From DAOUMU01 sp034409055 (lineage in GTDB: Bacteria; Chloroflexota; Anaerolineae; 4572-78; J111): a stretch of DNA of 64,000 bases. The stretch is taken from positions 1 through 64,000 of the forward strand of contig DAOUMU010000508.1 of assembly GCA_034409055.1 (NCBI GenBank). Direction: 5' to 3'. Of the stretch, positions 1-8,001 are shown in pieces (within the stretch, counting starts at the first letter, position 1; every line of letters begins with the position of its first letter). The notes below the pieces were generated by a model. The model was not told where the DNA came from. It saw nothing but the letters and a program-made list of their open reading frames with translations, and ran no database searches. A program made the position numbers and the translations under genes.

Positions 1-138
1 TTTTTAGGGTAAAGGCTGGTAACTCTGCCCTGCTCGTAGCGGGTCCGTCCCACAGGGAGGCTTCGCACTGACCCGCGTATTTACCGGGGCAAAGCCGTCT
101 GGTCACGGACCAGACGGGAGCAAGAATTACCCTAAAAA
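1..138. repeat. Small element bounded by perfect 12-bp inverted repeats
   Basis: Bases 1-12 (TTTTTAGGGTAA) are the exact reverse complement of bases 127-138. Inside lies a hairpin with a 10-bp perfect stem at 95-104 and 108-117 and a 3-base loop. Part of the interior (about 42-73) also recurs, inverted and imperfect, at about 219-252. No coding potential is visible. It looks like a non-autonomous mobile element or a folded intergenic repeat. The left end coincides with the window edge, so it may extend further. Confidence 0.6.
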
Positions 139-153
139 CTTATGGGAAACAGC

Positions 154-193
154 ACTAGCAATTTGCTGAGACTTCGCTCAGCAAATTGCTAGT
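154..193. repeat. Perfect 17-bp hairpin
   Basis: Bases 154-170 and 177-193 are perfect reverse complements separated by 6 bases (ACTTCG). The stem contains AGCAAATTGCT, related to the AGCAAATTGCC and AGCAACTTGCC hairpins at 56295 and 47449. No T tract follows on either side, so it is classed as a palindromic repeat and not a terminator. Confidence 0.65.
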
Positions 194-309
194 CTCAGTG
201 GATCCAAATTTGCTCTAGCTGGACCAGTGCGAAGCCTCCCCGTGGGACAGTCCAGCGGCCGAAACGCGGACTGTGGTCCGCTCCGAGCTTGAAAATTGGA
301 TCTACTGAG
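194..309. repeat. MITE-like element, family B, copy 1
   Basis: The left end CTCAGTGGATCCAAATTTG (194-212) is matched by an imperfect inverted copy at the right end (291-309). The interior holds an imperfect inverted copy of part of the 1-138 element. A second element with the same ends but a different interior lies at 56337-56447. Sharing termini but not interior is what a family of non-autonomous elements would show. Confidence 0.6.
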
Positions 310-672
310 TCTTCTTTTCACAGCATATCCATTTCCATTCGTAAAAGCGAGTCCCAACGGCTGCCAATTAGCGGCTGCACGAACACCTTATACCATACGA
401 CGAGGCACTACACAAAACACCCCGCCACCAAAAATATACTTCACCAGCACAATTTACACCAATTGGAGATACCTTGACAGGCGACACCCTTTCGAGGTAG
501 AACCTTGCTTTGGCAGTCCGCTGCATTGGTGCTTATTAAAGGATTGTTTGTACAGTAGAAAAATCATATAATGCCACTTAACTTAGCCAAGATAAAAAGT
601 TTCCCAAAAAGTGTAATATTTGTCTCTTGACAACGTATTTATTTAATGAAATAGCCTATACAGGGAGTCCAA
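310..672. other. Gene-free leader region upstream of the sigma factor
   Basis: No convincing gene is seen. Short open frames here lack ribosome binding sites and recognisable composition. A TTGACA hexamer at 627-632 could be a -35 element for the sigma gene, but no good -10 follows at 16-18 bases. An AGGGAG ribosome binding site at 662-667 precedes the ATG at 673. Confidence 0.4.
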
Positions 673-1284
673 ATGTCTAACTTGGCTATGACTTTGCAAG
701 AGGAAACTTATCTGGTTTCTCAAGCAGTATTGGATAGAGAATCTTTTGGTATTTTATATGATCACTACTTCTCCCGGATTTACAATTACATTCGTTTCCG
801 CGTGGCGGACACTGCTGCATCCGACGATCTGACAGCGGTTGTATTTACCAAGGCGCTGGACAGATTACACACTTATCAACCTGATAAAGGCCCTTTCGGG
901 GCATGGTTGTTCCGTATTGCGCACAACACCGTCATTGACCATTTTCGTAGTCATAATCGCCAACTATCGGTTCCGCTACATCAAACACCCATATTGCCCA
1001 CAGTTCCTCCTCCTGACTCAGCGATTGAGAAACAAGAAGATGTGACAGCTTTGTTATTAGCTCTCAACACACTCTCACAACGTGAGCAAGACATCATAGC
1101 CTTCAAATTCACCAGCACCTTAACGAACCAACAGATTGCCGAAATTCTTAATCTTAAGCCAGGAAACGTGAGCGTTATATTGTATAGGGCTATTCGCAAG
1201 CTACACCATCATTTAACTGGAGGTGAAATTCATGGAATTTGTAAAAAAATAAGTTCGACATTTTCCCAGTCATATACCGTATGA
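673..1284 (+). CDS. ECF-type RNA polymerase sigma factor
   Basis: A 203-residue sigma-70 family protein of ECF type that would redirect RNA polymerase to a small regulon. Region 2 spans roughly residues 22-95, including the helix ending in FRIAHNTVIDHFR. Region 4 spans about 125-185, with LSQREQDIIAFKF followed by a helix-turn-helix (NQQIAEILNLKPGNVSVIL). The linker is proline-rich. AGGGAG lies 5 bases before the ATG. The stop codon is one base before the start of the next gene, which encodes a membrane protein of anti-sigma type, so the two are probably co-transcribed and translationally coupled. The family assignment is secure; the signal and target promoters are unknown. Confidence 0.92.
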   Translation: MSNLAMTLQEETYLVSQAVLDRESFGILYDHYFSRIYNYIRFRVADTAASDDLTAVVFTKALDRLHTYQPDKGPFGAWLFRIAHNTVIDHFRSHNRQLSVPLHQTPILPTVPPPDSAIEKQEDVTALLLALNTLSQREQDIIAFKFTSTLTNQQIAEILNLKPGNVSVILYRAIRKLHHHLTGGEIHGICKKISSTFSQSYTV

Positions 1285-1285
1285 A

Positions 1286-2878
1286 ATGTCGAAGTTATTT
1301 TTTAACAGCTCCATGACACACAAGAATGAAACTCACTTGGCCGAACAATTCTTGGCCGACGTAGATATTTTACTGGGACAAAGGGATCGACCCAAGACAG
1401 AAACTACTACGAAAAAGCACACCGAGTTAATGGATTTGGTCGGACGATTGGTTGATCTTGATTTCAGCGCGGATCGTTCCGACTTACGTAAACAACTACG
1501 TCGAGACTTGATGGCTCGCTATAGTCATAGACAAGAACAAAGCCATCAATGGGTATGGAATCATTGGCCTCTGCAATGGCGTCCTACAGTAGTTGGTTTA
1601 GTAATAGTATTATTGTGCATTCTTGTGATCACTCTGGCCCCATCCACCCGTACCTTAGCTCAAGAAGCATGGCAGACCGTATTGAATAGGATACAACTCA
1701 TCCGTATTCTTCCCCAGGTGACAAACGATGAAGGTACCTCTCAACTAATTTCTATCAAATCACCGGCGGAGGCTGTTCCACTTATAGATTTTCCAATATA
1801 TGTGCCTTCTTATCTACCTCAGGGCTATCATTTTAGGTTCGGGACCGTTAGCCAAGTCCCGCAACAAAGTGTCTCCTTTATTTATGGTATCCCTGTTGGC
1901 CGGATTGTCCTTTTGCCTGGTGGGCAAGCAGTTAGTAGCAGGACTTTCAAAGGTCTCCATATTTATCAGATGCAAAGTGAAATCCCTGGGCCATGGCCAA
2001 TCGGCGAAGCAGCCATTGAAGAGGTGATGGTCAACGGACAACCGGCACTGTGGTTGACAGGTCTGCCCATGATTCAATCTGAAGCCAAAGTGACGGCGAA
2101 GGTAATAGTAAATGATAATATTGTAACCGAACAAGAGACGTTATCATATCAAAAAACACCACCAGAAGTACTGGCCCAAACTCCAGTGACAGCTTTGATG
2201 TGGGAAGAGGATGACTTATTGTTAGCCGTCCTTGATCTTGACGGTCATTATTCCCTTGAAGAGATGAGCTTGGTGGCCGAAGGTCTAGTCCCTATTTCAT
2301 CCTTGCCACAAGAGAAAGTGTCCACCCCGACACCCCGACCTATAATGGATATTCAGACAAGTGCCAGTTTGGAAGAAATGGTTACTGAGGCAAGCTTCAG
2401 TCCTTATCTATTTAATCAGTTGCCTCAGGAATGGGAAATAGAGAAAATTACTGTTTTTAGTCCTTCGGACAATCCGCTTGAGAAATGGTATACCATCCAA
2501 TATCGTAATTCTCAAGGAGGGTCTATCCGGCTAACCGAAGGGTTACACGTGCCACTTGAACTTTGGCCCAATTACATTGAAGAAAATGGCGGAACTTTGC
2601 TCCATACGACGGCCAATAGTCTAGAAATATGGACATCTGAGCTATACCAAGAAACGCAGAAAAGTATGATAAAGGAAAATGCCCGTCTAAAACAACATTC
2701 GATTCCAAACGAAGTTCAAGCGATGTTTCTTCGGGCACCTGATGGTTTTAGCCTAGAATTAATTGCCATAGAAGTTCCGTCAGAGGAGATATTGACCCTG
2801 GTTGAGACACTTTCTTTGGCCCCCAACGCAGACCCAACCCTTAACAATCGGTTAATGGAAGAATGCTGCCAGAAATGA
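1286..2878 (+). CDS. Membrane-anchored anti-sigma-like protein with DUF4367-like outer domain
   Basis: A 530-residue protein with a soluble N-terminal part of about 90 residues, one transmembrane helix (about 93-115, VVGLVIVLLCILVITLA) and a large outer domain. The outer part begins with FPIYVPSYLPQGY, a motif resembling DUF4367-type domains found in anti-sigma partners of ECF sigma factors, and a second related segment starts near residue 365. The gene starts 1 base after the sigma factor stop without its own clear ribosome binding site, which fits translational coupling. The likely role is to hold the sigma factor at the membrane until a signal arrives. No zinc-finger HxxxCxxC motif was found, so the anti-sigma role is inferred from position and topology. 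An ATG at 1313 is an alternative start. Confidence 0.7.
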   Translation: MSKLFFNSSMTHKNETHLAEQFLADVDILLGQRDRPKTETTTKKHTELMDLVGRLVDLDFSADRSDLRKQLRRDLMARYSHRQEQSHQWVWNHWPLQWRPTVVGLVIVLLCILVITLAPSTRTLAQEAWQTVLNRIQLIRILPQVTNDEGTSQLISIKSPAEAVPLIDFPIYVPSYLPQGYHFRFGTVSQVPQQSVSFIYGIPVGRIVLLPGGQAVSSRTFKGLHIYQMQSEIPGPWPIGEAAIEEVMVNGQPALWLTGLPMIQSEAKVTAKVIVNDNIVTEQETLSYQKTPPEVLAQTPVTALMWEEDDLLLAVLDLDGHYSLEEMSLVAEGLVPISSLPQEKVSTPTPRPIMDIQTSASLEEMVTEASFSPYLFNQLPQEWEIEKITVFSPSDNPLEKWYTIQYRNSQGGSIRLTEGLHVPLELWPNYIEENGGTLLHTTANSLEIWTSELYQETQKSMIKENARLKQHSIPNEVQAMFLRAPDGFSLELIAIEVPSEEILTLVETLSLAPNADPTLNNRLMEECCQK

Positions 2879-2914
2879 AGCACCCTTCTAACGCCTGAGC
2901 TAAGCCGATACCGG

Positions 2915-2954
2915 GCCAGCAAAGTGTGATATACTCACCAAAGCTTTTGCTGGC
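2915..2954. terminator. Possible hairpin between convergent genes
   Basis: A 9-bp stem (GCCAGCAAA at 2915-2923, TTTGCTGGC at 2946-2954) with a 22-base loop lies between the convergent ends of the anti-sigma-like gene and the first kinase. There is no U tract, so a terminator role is only a suggestion. Confidence 0.25.
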
Positions 2955-3036
2955 AGGGCATGGTTGAAAATCGCGGCAGTAGGCATTCGGCTTGAGTAAC
3001 TTATTAGCCCGCGCGTGTACCACCAACCGGGATAAT

Positions 3037-4965
3037 TTACGCCCCCAGCACCTCGCGCACCTTGCGCACCAGCCCTTGCACTGTAAATGGTTTTTGCAAA
3101 AAGGCACTACCGGGCGCCAATATACCGTACTGTACTATGGTATCATCGGTATAACCAGACATGAACAGGCACTTCAGGCTGGGGCGGATTTGCGCCAGTT
3201 CATCAGCTAGGGTTTTGCCATTGCCGCCAGGCATGATCACGTCGGTTAGCAGCAAGTCAATTGATCCGTGGTGCTGTTGTGCCAGGCGTATTGCCGCCAG
3301 CTTGTCATTCGCCGTCAATACGGTATAACCTTGTTGGCGCAGGGTCATAGCGGTTATTTCTTGCACGCCAGGGTCATCTTCCACCAGCAACACTGTCTCA
3401 TGAGCGGTTAGCAGGTTTTGGGACTCATCTTGAATGAAGGGAGCGACATTTTCTTGAACACGCGGTAAATAAATTTTAAAGGTGGTACCGTGACCCGGTT
3501 CACTGTAAACCCAAATATGACCGCCACTTTGTTTGATAATGCCGAAGACGGTGGCTAAGCCCAAGCCAGTGCCCTTACCCATTTCTTTGGTGGTAAAAAA
3601 CGGTTCAAAAATGTGCGCCTTAACCTCATCACTCATACCGACCCCATCATCGCTGACCGCCAGTTGTACATACTCCCCCGGTAATACATTCAGATGACTG
3701 GCCGCGTATTCTTCATCCAGCGTCACAATGACTGTTTCGATGGTCAGGGAACCGCCATTAGGCATAGCGTCGCGGGCATTAACAGCCAGGTTCACAATGA
3801 CCTGCTCAAGCTGGACCGGGTCCACTTTAACCAGTCCCAAATCCGAGGCGAGTGTCGTTTTGAGGGTGATGTGTTCACCAATAATGCGCCGTAACATCTT
3901 ATCCATATCGGCCACCACCGCGTTTAGATTCAATACTTGCGGTTCCATCACCTGTTTGCGCGAAAAGACCATCAATTGACTGATCAGCTTGGCCGCGCGC
4001 TGGCCTGCATACAAAATTCTACCCAACGAGTCCTGAAGAGGGTGGTCGGCAGCTAACCCGCGCCGGGCCAACTCGGCAAAACCATTGATAGCCGTGAGCA
4101 GGTTGTTGAAGTCGTGAGCAATGCCGGCCGTCAATTGGCCGATAGCCTGCATTTTTTGCGCCTGGCGATATTGTTCCTCCAATTGCAATTCGTGGGTCAC
4201 ATCATGCTTAACCGCCACATAGTTGACAATAGCGCCATCCTCATCCTTCACCGGTGATATGGTGGCTTCTTCAGTGTAGAGCGAACCGTCTTTTTTCTTG
4301 TTGATAAAACGTCCAGACCACACCTGCCCGGCGCAAATGATAGACCAGAGATTTTGGTAAAAGGTAAGGTCCTGGCGGCCGCTTTTGAGAATGCGCGGGT
4401 TTTGGCCCATAGCTTCGACGCAGGTGTAACCGGTGATGCGTTCAAAGGCCGGGTTGACATAGACAATATTACCGTCAGGATCGGTTATTATCACAGTTTC
4501 AGCCGCTTGCTCGATGGCAGTGGTCAGGCGTTCCATGTCACGGTTACGCTGGCGCAACGCTTCCTCGGCCCGCTCACGCTCTCGCCGGTTCTCCGCCTCG
4601 TGTAACGCGCGGGGAATCGCCGACGCAAGACGTGATAGCCTCTGCTTGAGCACGTAGTCCGTTGCGCCTTCAGTCAATCCTTCAATCACCGCGTCCTCAC
4701 CCATGGTTCCGGAAACAAAGATAAACGGGACATCAGGGCATAGCTCTTGCGCCAGCCGCAGCGCAGACACGCCATCATACATCGGTAGCTGATAATCAGC
4801 AAGGATAACATCATATCCTCCTTGACGTAGCGCTGCTTCGAATTCATCACGAGCCTGGACACAAGTTATCTGGCATGTCAGGCCGGCTGACTCGATCTTG
4901 GCCTGAACGAGTTCTGCGTCGGCCGGATCATCTTCCAGGTGCAAAATACGGATCAACTGCTCCAT
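3037..4965 (-). CDS. Hybrid histidine kinase, REC-PAS-HisKA-HATPase-REC
   Basis: A 642-residue cytoplasmic kinase without membrane segments. An N-terminal receiver spans about 5-120 (probable phospho-acceptor D57). A PAS domain follows at about 140-260 (NPAFERITGY). The kinase core has GIAHDFNNLL with H284, an ATPase domain with N396, DDGVGMS and GKGTGLGLA, and a C-terminal receiver at about 522-640 with D575. This core is of a different subtype from the SHDLRAP kinases upstream and resembles the kinase entering at the right edge of the window. It is the last gene of the minus-strand cluster and is preceded by AAGGAAAG. The flanking receivers suggest it takes phosphate from, and passes it on to, neighbours. 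The ligand is unknown. Confidence 0.92.
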   Translation of the reverse strand: MEQLIRILHLEDDPADAELVQAKIESAGLTCQITCVQARDEFEAALRQGGYDVILADYQLPMYDGVSALRLAQELCPDVPFIFVSGTMGEDAVIEGLTEGATDYVLKQRLSRLASAIPRALHEAENRRERERAEEALRQRNRDMERLTTAIEQAAETVIITDPDGNIVYVNPAFERITGYTCVEAMGQNPRILKSGRQDLTFYQNLWSIICAGQVWSGRFINKKKDGSLYTEEATISPVKDEDGAIVNYVAVKHDVTHELQLEEQYRQAQKMQAIGQLTAGIAHDFNNLLTAINGFAELARRGLAADHPLQDSLGRILYAGQRAAKLISQLMVFSRKQVMEPQVLNLNAVVADMDKMLRRIIGEHITLKTTLASDLGLVKVDPVQLEQVIVNLAVNARDAMPNGGSLTIETVIVTLDEEYAASHLNVLPGEYVQLAVSDDGVGMSDEVKAHIFEPFFTTKEMGKGTGLGLATVFGIIKQSGGHIWVYSEPGHGTTFKIYLPRVQENVAPFIQDESQNLLTAHETVLLVEDDPGVQEITAMTLRQQGYTVLTANDKLAAIRLAQQHHGSIDLLLTDVIMPGGNGKTLADELAQIRPSLKCLFMSGYTDDTIVQYGILAPGSAFLQKPFTVQGLVRKVREVLGA

Positions 4966-4996
4966 TTTGTGTCTTTCCTTTCATTCGCTGAGATCA

Positions 4997-5446
4997 TCAT
5001 ATCTTTTCACTGCCCGGCGGTGGTTCATTGATCAGCGCCCAAAAGACTCCAATTTGCTTGACGGCTTCGACGAATTCGGTAAAGCGAACCGGCTTCACCA
5101 CGTAGGCGTTAACCCCCAGCCGGTAACATTCTTCCAGATCTCGCGATTCACGTGACGAGGTCAATATAACCACAGGAATCAGGCGCATTTGTTCATCCGC
5201 CTTAAGTTGCCGCAAAACCTCGACACCATTCAGTTTGGGCAGCTTGAGGTCAAGCAGAATTACCACTGGCTTCCCTTCGGAGCGTTCCGCAAACGTTCCT
5301 CGGCGGTATAGATAATCCAACGCCTCCACCCCATCGCGGGCGGTCACAACCTCGTTAGCCAGGTTGTATTCGCCCAGCGCGGTGAGGGTCAACTCAATAT
5401 CTTTGGGGTCATCTTCAACTAGCAGAATACGTTTGAGTGTTGTCAT
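4997..5446 (-). CDS. Single-domain response regulator (Rcp1-like)
   Basis: A 149-residue receiver-only protein. Acidic pocket EDD is near residues 11-13, the phospho-acceptor is D66 in ILLDLKLP, and the conserved lysine is in VVKPVRF. The length and the insert before D66 match the Rcp1-type regulators that partner phytochrome-like kinases. It starts 2 bases downstream of the preceding kinase gene with AGGAG before the ATG, so both are surely co-expressed and this is the natural partner of that SHDLRAP kinase. It has no output domain and would act by protein contact or as a phosphate shuttle. It is the only stand-alone regulator in the cluster. Confidence 0.93.
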   Translation of the reverse strand: MTTLKRILLVEDDPKDIELTLTALGEYNLANEVVTARDGVEALDYLYRRGTFAERSEGKPVVILLDLKLPKLNGVEVLRQLKADEQMRLIPVVILTSSRESRDLEECYRLGVNAYVVKPVRFTEFVEAVKQIGVFWALINEPPPGSEKI

Positions 5447-5448
5447 AG

Positions 5449-7113
5449 TTATATCTCCTGAGTAGAGTGGGGCAGCGAAAAGTAAAAGGTGGCCCCCTGG
5501 TTGATTTTTCCTTCGGCCCAGGTGCGACCGCCATGCCGCTGGATAATGCGGCGCACATTGGCCAGGCCAATGCCGGTGCCTTCAAATTCATCGGCCCGGT
5601 GTAAGCGTTGAAAGACGCCAAAGAGTTTGTCAGCATACTTCATATCAAAGCCGACACCGTTATCACGGATGAAGACGATGGTCTCGGTACCCCGGCCCGG
5701 CAGACAGCCGATTTCGATGTCCGCCAGCGTACACCCTCGCGTGAATTTCAGGGCATTGGAGAGGAGATTGACCAGCGTCTGACGTAGCATGGCCCGGTCG
5801 CCGGTGACGGTGGGCAGATCAGCGATCTGCCAGCGGATAGTCCGGCCTTGCGTTTCCGGTTCAAGTTCTTGCACGATCTCATGCACCAGACCGGCCAGAT
5901 CAACCGGCCTGGTGGACATTTCATTCCGCCCCATGCGCGAGAAGGCCAGCAGGTCGTCAATCAACGTACCCATACGCCTGGCCGCGTCGGCGATATTGGT
6001 CATATAGTGCCGGCTGCGCTCATCGAGCGGCGCGGCCAGGCTTTGTTGGAGCAATTCCAAAAAACCGTCAATGTGGCGCAGGGGCGCGCGCAGGTCGTGC
6101 GAAACCGAGTAGGCAAACGCCTCCAGTTCTTTGTTGGCCGCTTGCAGTTGGGCGGTACGGTCGGCGACACGTTGTTCCAGTTCCTGATTGAGCTGGCGGA
6201 TTTCTTCTTCGGCGCGTTTACGCTCGGTGATGTCATAGTTGATACCAATCATACGCAATGGCTCACCAGCCGCATTCCTTACAAACTGGCCGTATGCTTT
6301 GAGATAATGGATGCTGCCATCGGGCCACGTCACGCGGAACTCGGTATCGTATTCTCGTTCGCCGCACTGCGCCTGTTTCGAGATTTCGTCGCTAGAGGCG
6401 CGGTCGTCGGGATGCACGCCTTGCAGCCAGGCCTCATAGGCGCCGGCAAAGTCTTCTCTTTTGACGCCATAGAGTTCATACATTCTGTCATCCCAAACCA
6501 GTTCGTTTTTCTGGATGTCCCAGTCCCAAACACCCAGGCGGGCGGCGCGGGCGGCCAGGGAGAAGCGTTCGTTCATCTGTTTTAGTTCTTCGGTACGTTT
6601 TTTAACCCTGTCTTCCAGCTCATCACGAGCCTTCTCCAAAAGAAGTTTCTGCATTCTGTTTTCCAGAGAAAGCGCCACATAGTTAGCCAGATTGTTTAGA
6701 AAGGGCCAATAAGGCTCAAACACATCACTCGAATCAATTCGCAGAATAAAAAAACCAAAGGCATGCTCCGTAGTGCTCAGGGAGATGACGCGCCAATCCG
6801 GCCTGGTCGCCAATCCGCAGGAGAAGTTGGGGGGCATCACCATCATACCCCCCTTCTTCTTTCGTAAAGTTACACATTCGCGGCAAACTTCACCGACTGC
6901 TCCAACCGGTGCCGGCAGATCTCCCAGACAGACCAGGCAAGAAGTTACGCCCGGCACTCCGCCTAATACCTCAGAAAAAAACTCCGCAATCCGTGCTTCG
7001 TCAGGCAAAACAAACAAGAGGTTTTGCGCAGCGAGTATCTGGCCCAGAATCCGGGCATCAACTCGCTGCCAATCCTGGCTCTGATTATTCTGCTCACGGC
7101 CTACTTCTGCCAT
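5449..7113 (-). CDS. Histidine kinase with Cys-rich GAF-like domain and PAS domain
   Basis: A 554-residue soluble kinase. Residues about 25-155 form a GAF-like region carrying two CxxC pairs (C59/C62 and C77/C80) plus C99, an arrangement suited to binding a metal or cluster. A coiled coil leads to a PAS domain (about 185-300, WDWDIQKNELVWDDRMYELYG). The kinase core begins at SVSHDLRAPLRHIDGF with H339, followed by the ATPase (NLLSNALKF, DNGVGFD, GTGIGLANVRRI). This core is nearly the same as in the genes at 8002, 15604, 21758 and 25403. Upstream lies the MEDS protein, downstream the response regulator. The Cys motif suggests redox or metal sensing, but this is inference. Confidence 0.9.
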   Translation of the reverse strand: MAEVGREQNNQSQDWQRVDARILGQILAAQNLLFVLPDEARIAEFFSEVLGGVPGVTSCLVCLGDLPAPVGAVGEVCRECVTLRKKKGGMMVMPPNFSCGLATRPDWRVISLSTTEHAFGFFILRIDSSDVFEPYWPFLNNLANYVALSLENRMQKLLLEKARDELEDRVKKRTEELKQMNERFSLAARAARLGVWDWDIQKNELVWDDRMYELYGVKREDFAGAYEAWLQGVHPDDRASSDEISKQAQCGEREYDTEFRVTWPDGSIHYLKAYGQFVRNAAGEPLRMIGINYDITERKRAEEEIRQLNQELEQRVADRTAQLQAANKELEAFAYSVSHDLRAPLRHIDGFLELLQQSLAAPLDERSRHYMTNIADAARRMGTLIDDLLAFSRMGRNEMSTRPVDLAGLVHEIVQELEPETQGRTIRWQIADLPTVTGDRAMLRQTLVNLLSNALKFTRGCTLADIEIGCLPGRGTETIVFIRDNGVGFDMKYADKLFGVFQRLHRADEFEGTGIGLANVRRIIQRHGGRTWAEGKINQGATFYFSLPHSTQEI

Positions 7114-7181
7114 CGCTGTCCCCTGTCTATTTGCCTGACTTAGTCAATTCCATAGTAGCTTACGGCGCGCGTTGCGCTCAA

Positions 7182-7215
7182 GGCCGGTCAGGTTTTCGCG
7201 AAGACCTGACCGGCC
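7182..7215. repeat. Near-perfect hairpin between MEDS gene and kinase
   Basis: GGCCGGTCAGGT (7182-7193) pairs with its exact complement at 7204-7215. The loop contains TTCGCGAA, so the whole is almost one palindrome. No T tract follows. It may limit read-through or stabilise RNA ends between the MEDS gene and the next kinase gene. It could also be a dispersed repeat. Confidence 0.5.
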
Positions 7216-7229
7216 CGACCGCCAACGCC

Positions 7230-7859
7230 TCAGGAAGTGGCGCGCAACTCTGCCAGAAATTCTTCTGGCCTGATGTAAAACGGATTCCTGACGATTTGCC
7301 CCTGTGCAATCATATAAGGGTGCACTTGGAGCACTTTGAACAACGTGGCGCCGTCAAAACGACGGGCGTCATATTGGCACATGCCGATGTGGGGGAAAGG
7401 TTCAGTAATCATATTGAGACCAACTTCATATTCCAGCAGGCGGTCAGAGTCGGGAATGTCTCTAAACACCCAGGTCATTTCACCGGTGACGCGCGAGCCG
7501 CTATAGCTCGTCTTTTTCAGCATAGTGTAGCGGGCTGCCACCCCGTCGAGCACCTCCTGAGGCACAAAGCGCCCACTCGGACAATAGGCGTTCTCGGCTT
7601 TGACTATACCGAAAGATCCATCTGCCTCTGCTTTCGGGAGGTCTATTCCGCTCTCGGAGAGCCAGGCGCGGATTTCTTCCGGGGGGGTCATGTCAGAGAA
7701 ATAGCGAACGAATTCTCCCCGCTTCAGGCCGGCTGCCAGATATTCAGAGACGATTTTTCGACGTTGCTCCTCATTATCATAGATTAAACACAAGTGATGA
7801 CATTCCGGGAGGACCTCTTGGGTGAAGCCCAGGTCTATTGCCTGTCCTTGGTCGTTCAT
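7230..7859 (-). CDS. MEDS-domain sensory protein
   Basis: A 209-residue protein made almost entirely of one MEDS domain, the sensory domain named from the DcmR regulator and often attached to histidine kinases. Visible hallmarks are the start CHHLCLIYDNEEQR, the segment RGEFVRYFSDMTPPEEIRAWL, and the late block MCQYDARRFDGATLFKVLQVHP. There is no membrane segment and no output domain. A strong GGAG site precedes the ATG. It sits just upstream of the Cys-rich GAF kinase, so it may supply ligand sensing to that kinase in trans. The related domain in DcmR is linked to dichloromethane response, but the ligand here is unknown. Confidence 0.85.
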   Translation of the reverse strand: MNDQGQAIDLGFTQEVLPECHHLCLIYDNEEQRRKIVSEYLAAGLKRGEFVRYFSDMTPPEEIRAWLSESGIDLPKAEADGSFGIVKAENAYCPSGRFVPQEVLDGVAARYTMLKKTSYSGSRVTGEMTWVFRDIPDSDRLLEYEVGLNMITEPFPHIGMCQYDARRFDGATLFKVLQVHPYMIAQGQIVRNPFYIRPEEFLAELRATS

Positions 7860-7923
7860 TTTGGATCTCCTTTCATGAATTTAAATCAATTTTCTTTGGG
7901 TCATCCTCAACCCTTTGAATATG

Positions 7924-7981
7924 GTAGGGGCGTACCCTTGCGGTCGCCCCCTACGGGGCAGGCGCAAGGCCGTGCCCCTAC
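7924..7981. repeat. GTAGGGGC palindromic intergenic repeat
   Basis: GTAGGGGC at 7924-7931 and GCCCCTAC at 7974-7981 close a GC-rich fold that contains CCTTGCGG and CGCAAGG as inner complementary arms. The element sits between the MEDS gene and the kinase gene upstream of it. It resembles short palindromic repeats scattered between genes in many environmental genomes, which is general knowledge and was not checked here. Confidence 0.55.
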
Positions 7982-8001
7982 TCAAAAACATTATCTGAAT
8001 A

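Noticed and set aside
289..571. Short overlapping frames near the left end
   Set aside because: They begin inside a family B element, lack ribosome sites and resemble no protein.
7182..7215. Strong hairpin as a rho-independent terminator
   Set aside because: No T tract follows on either strand.
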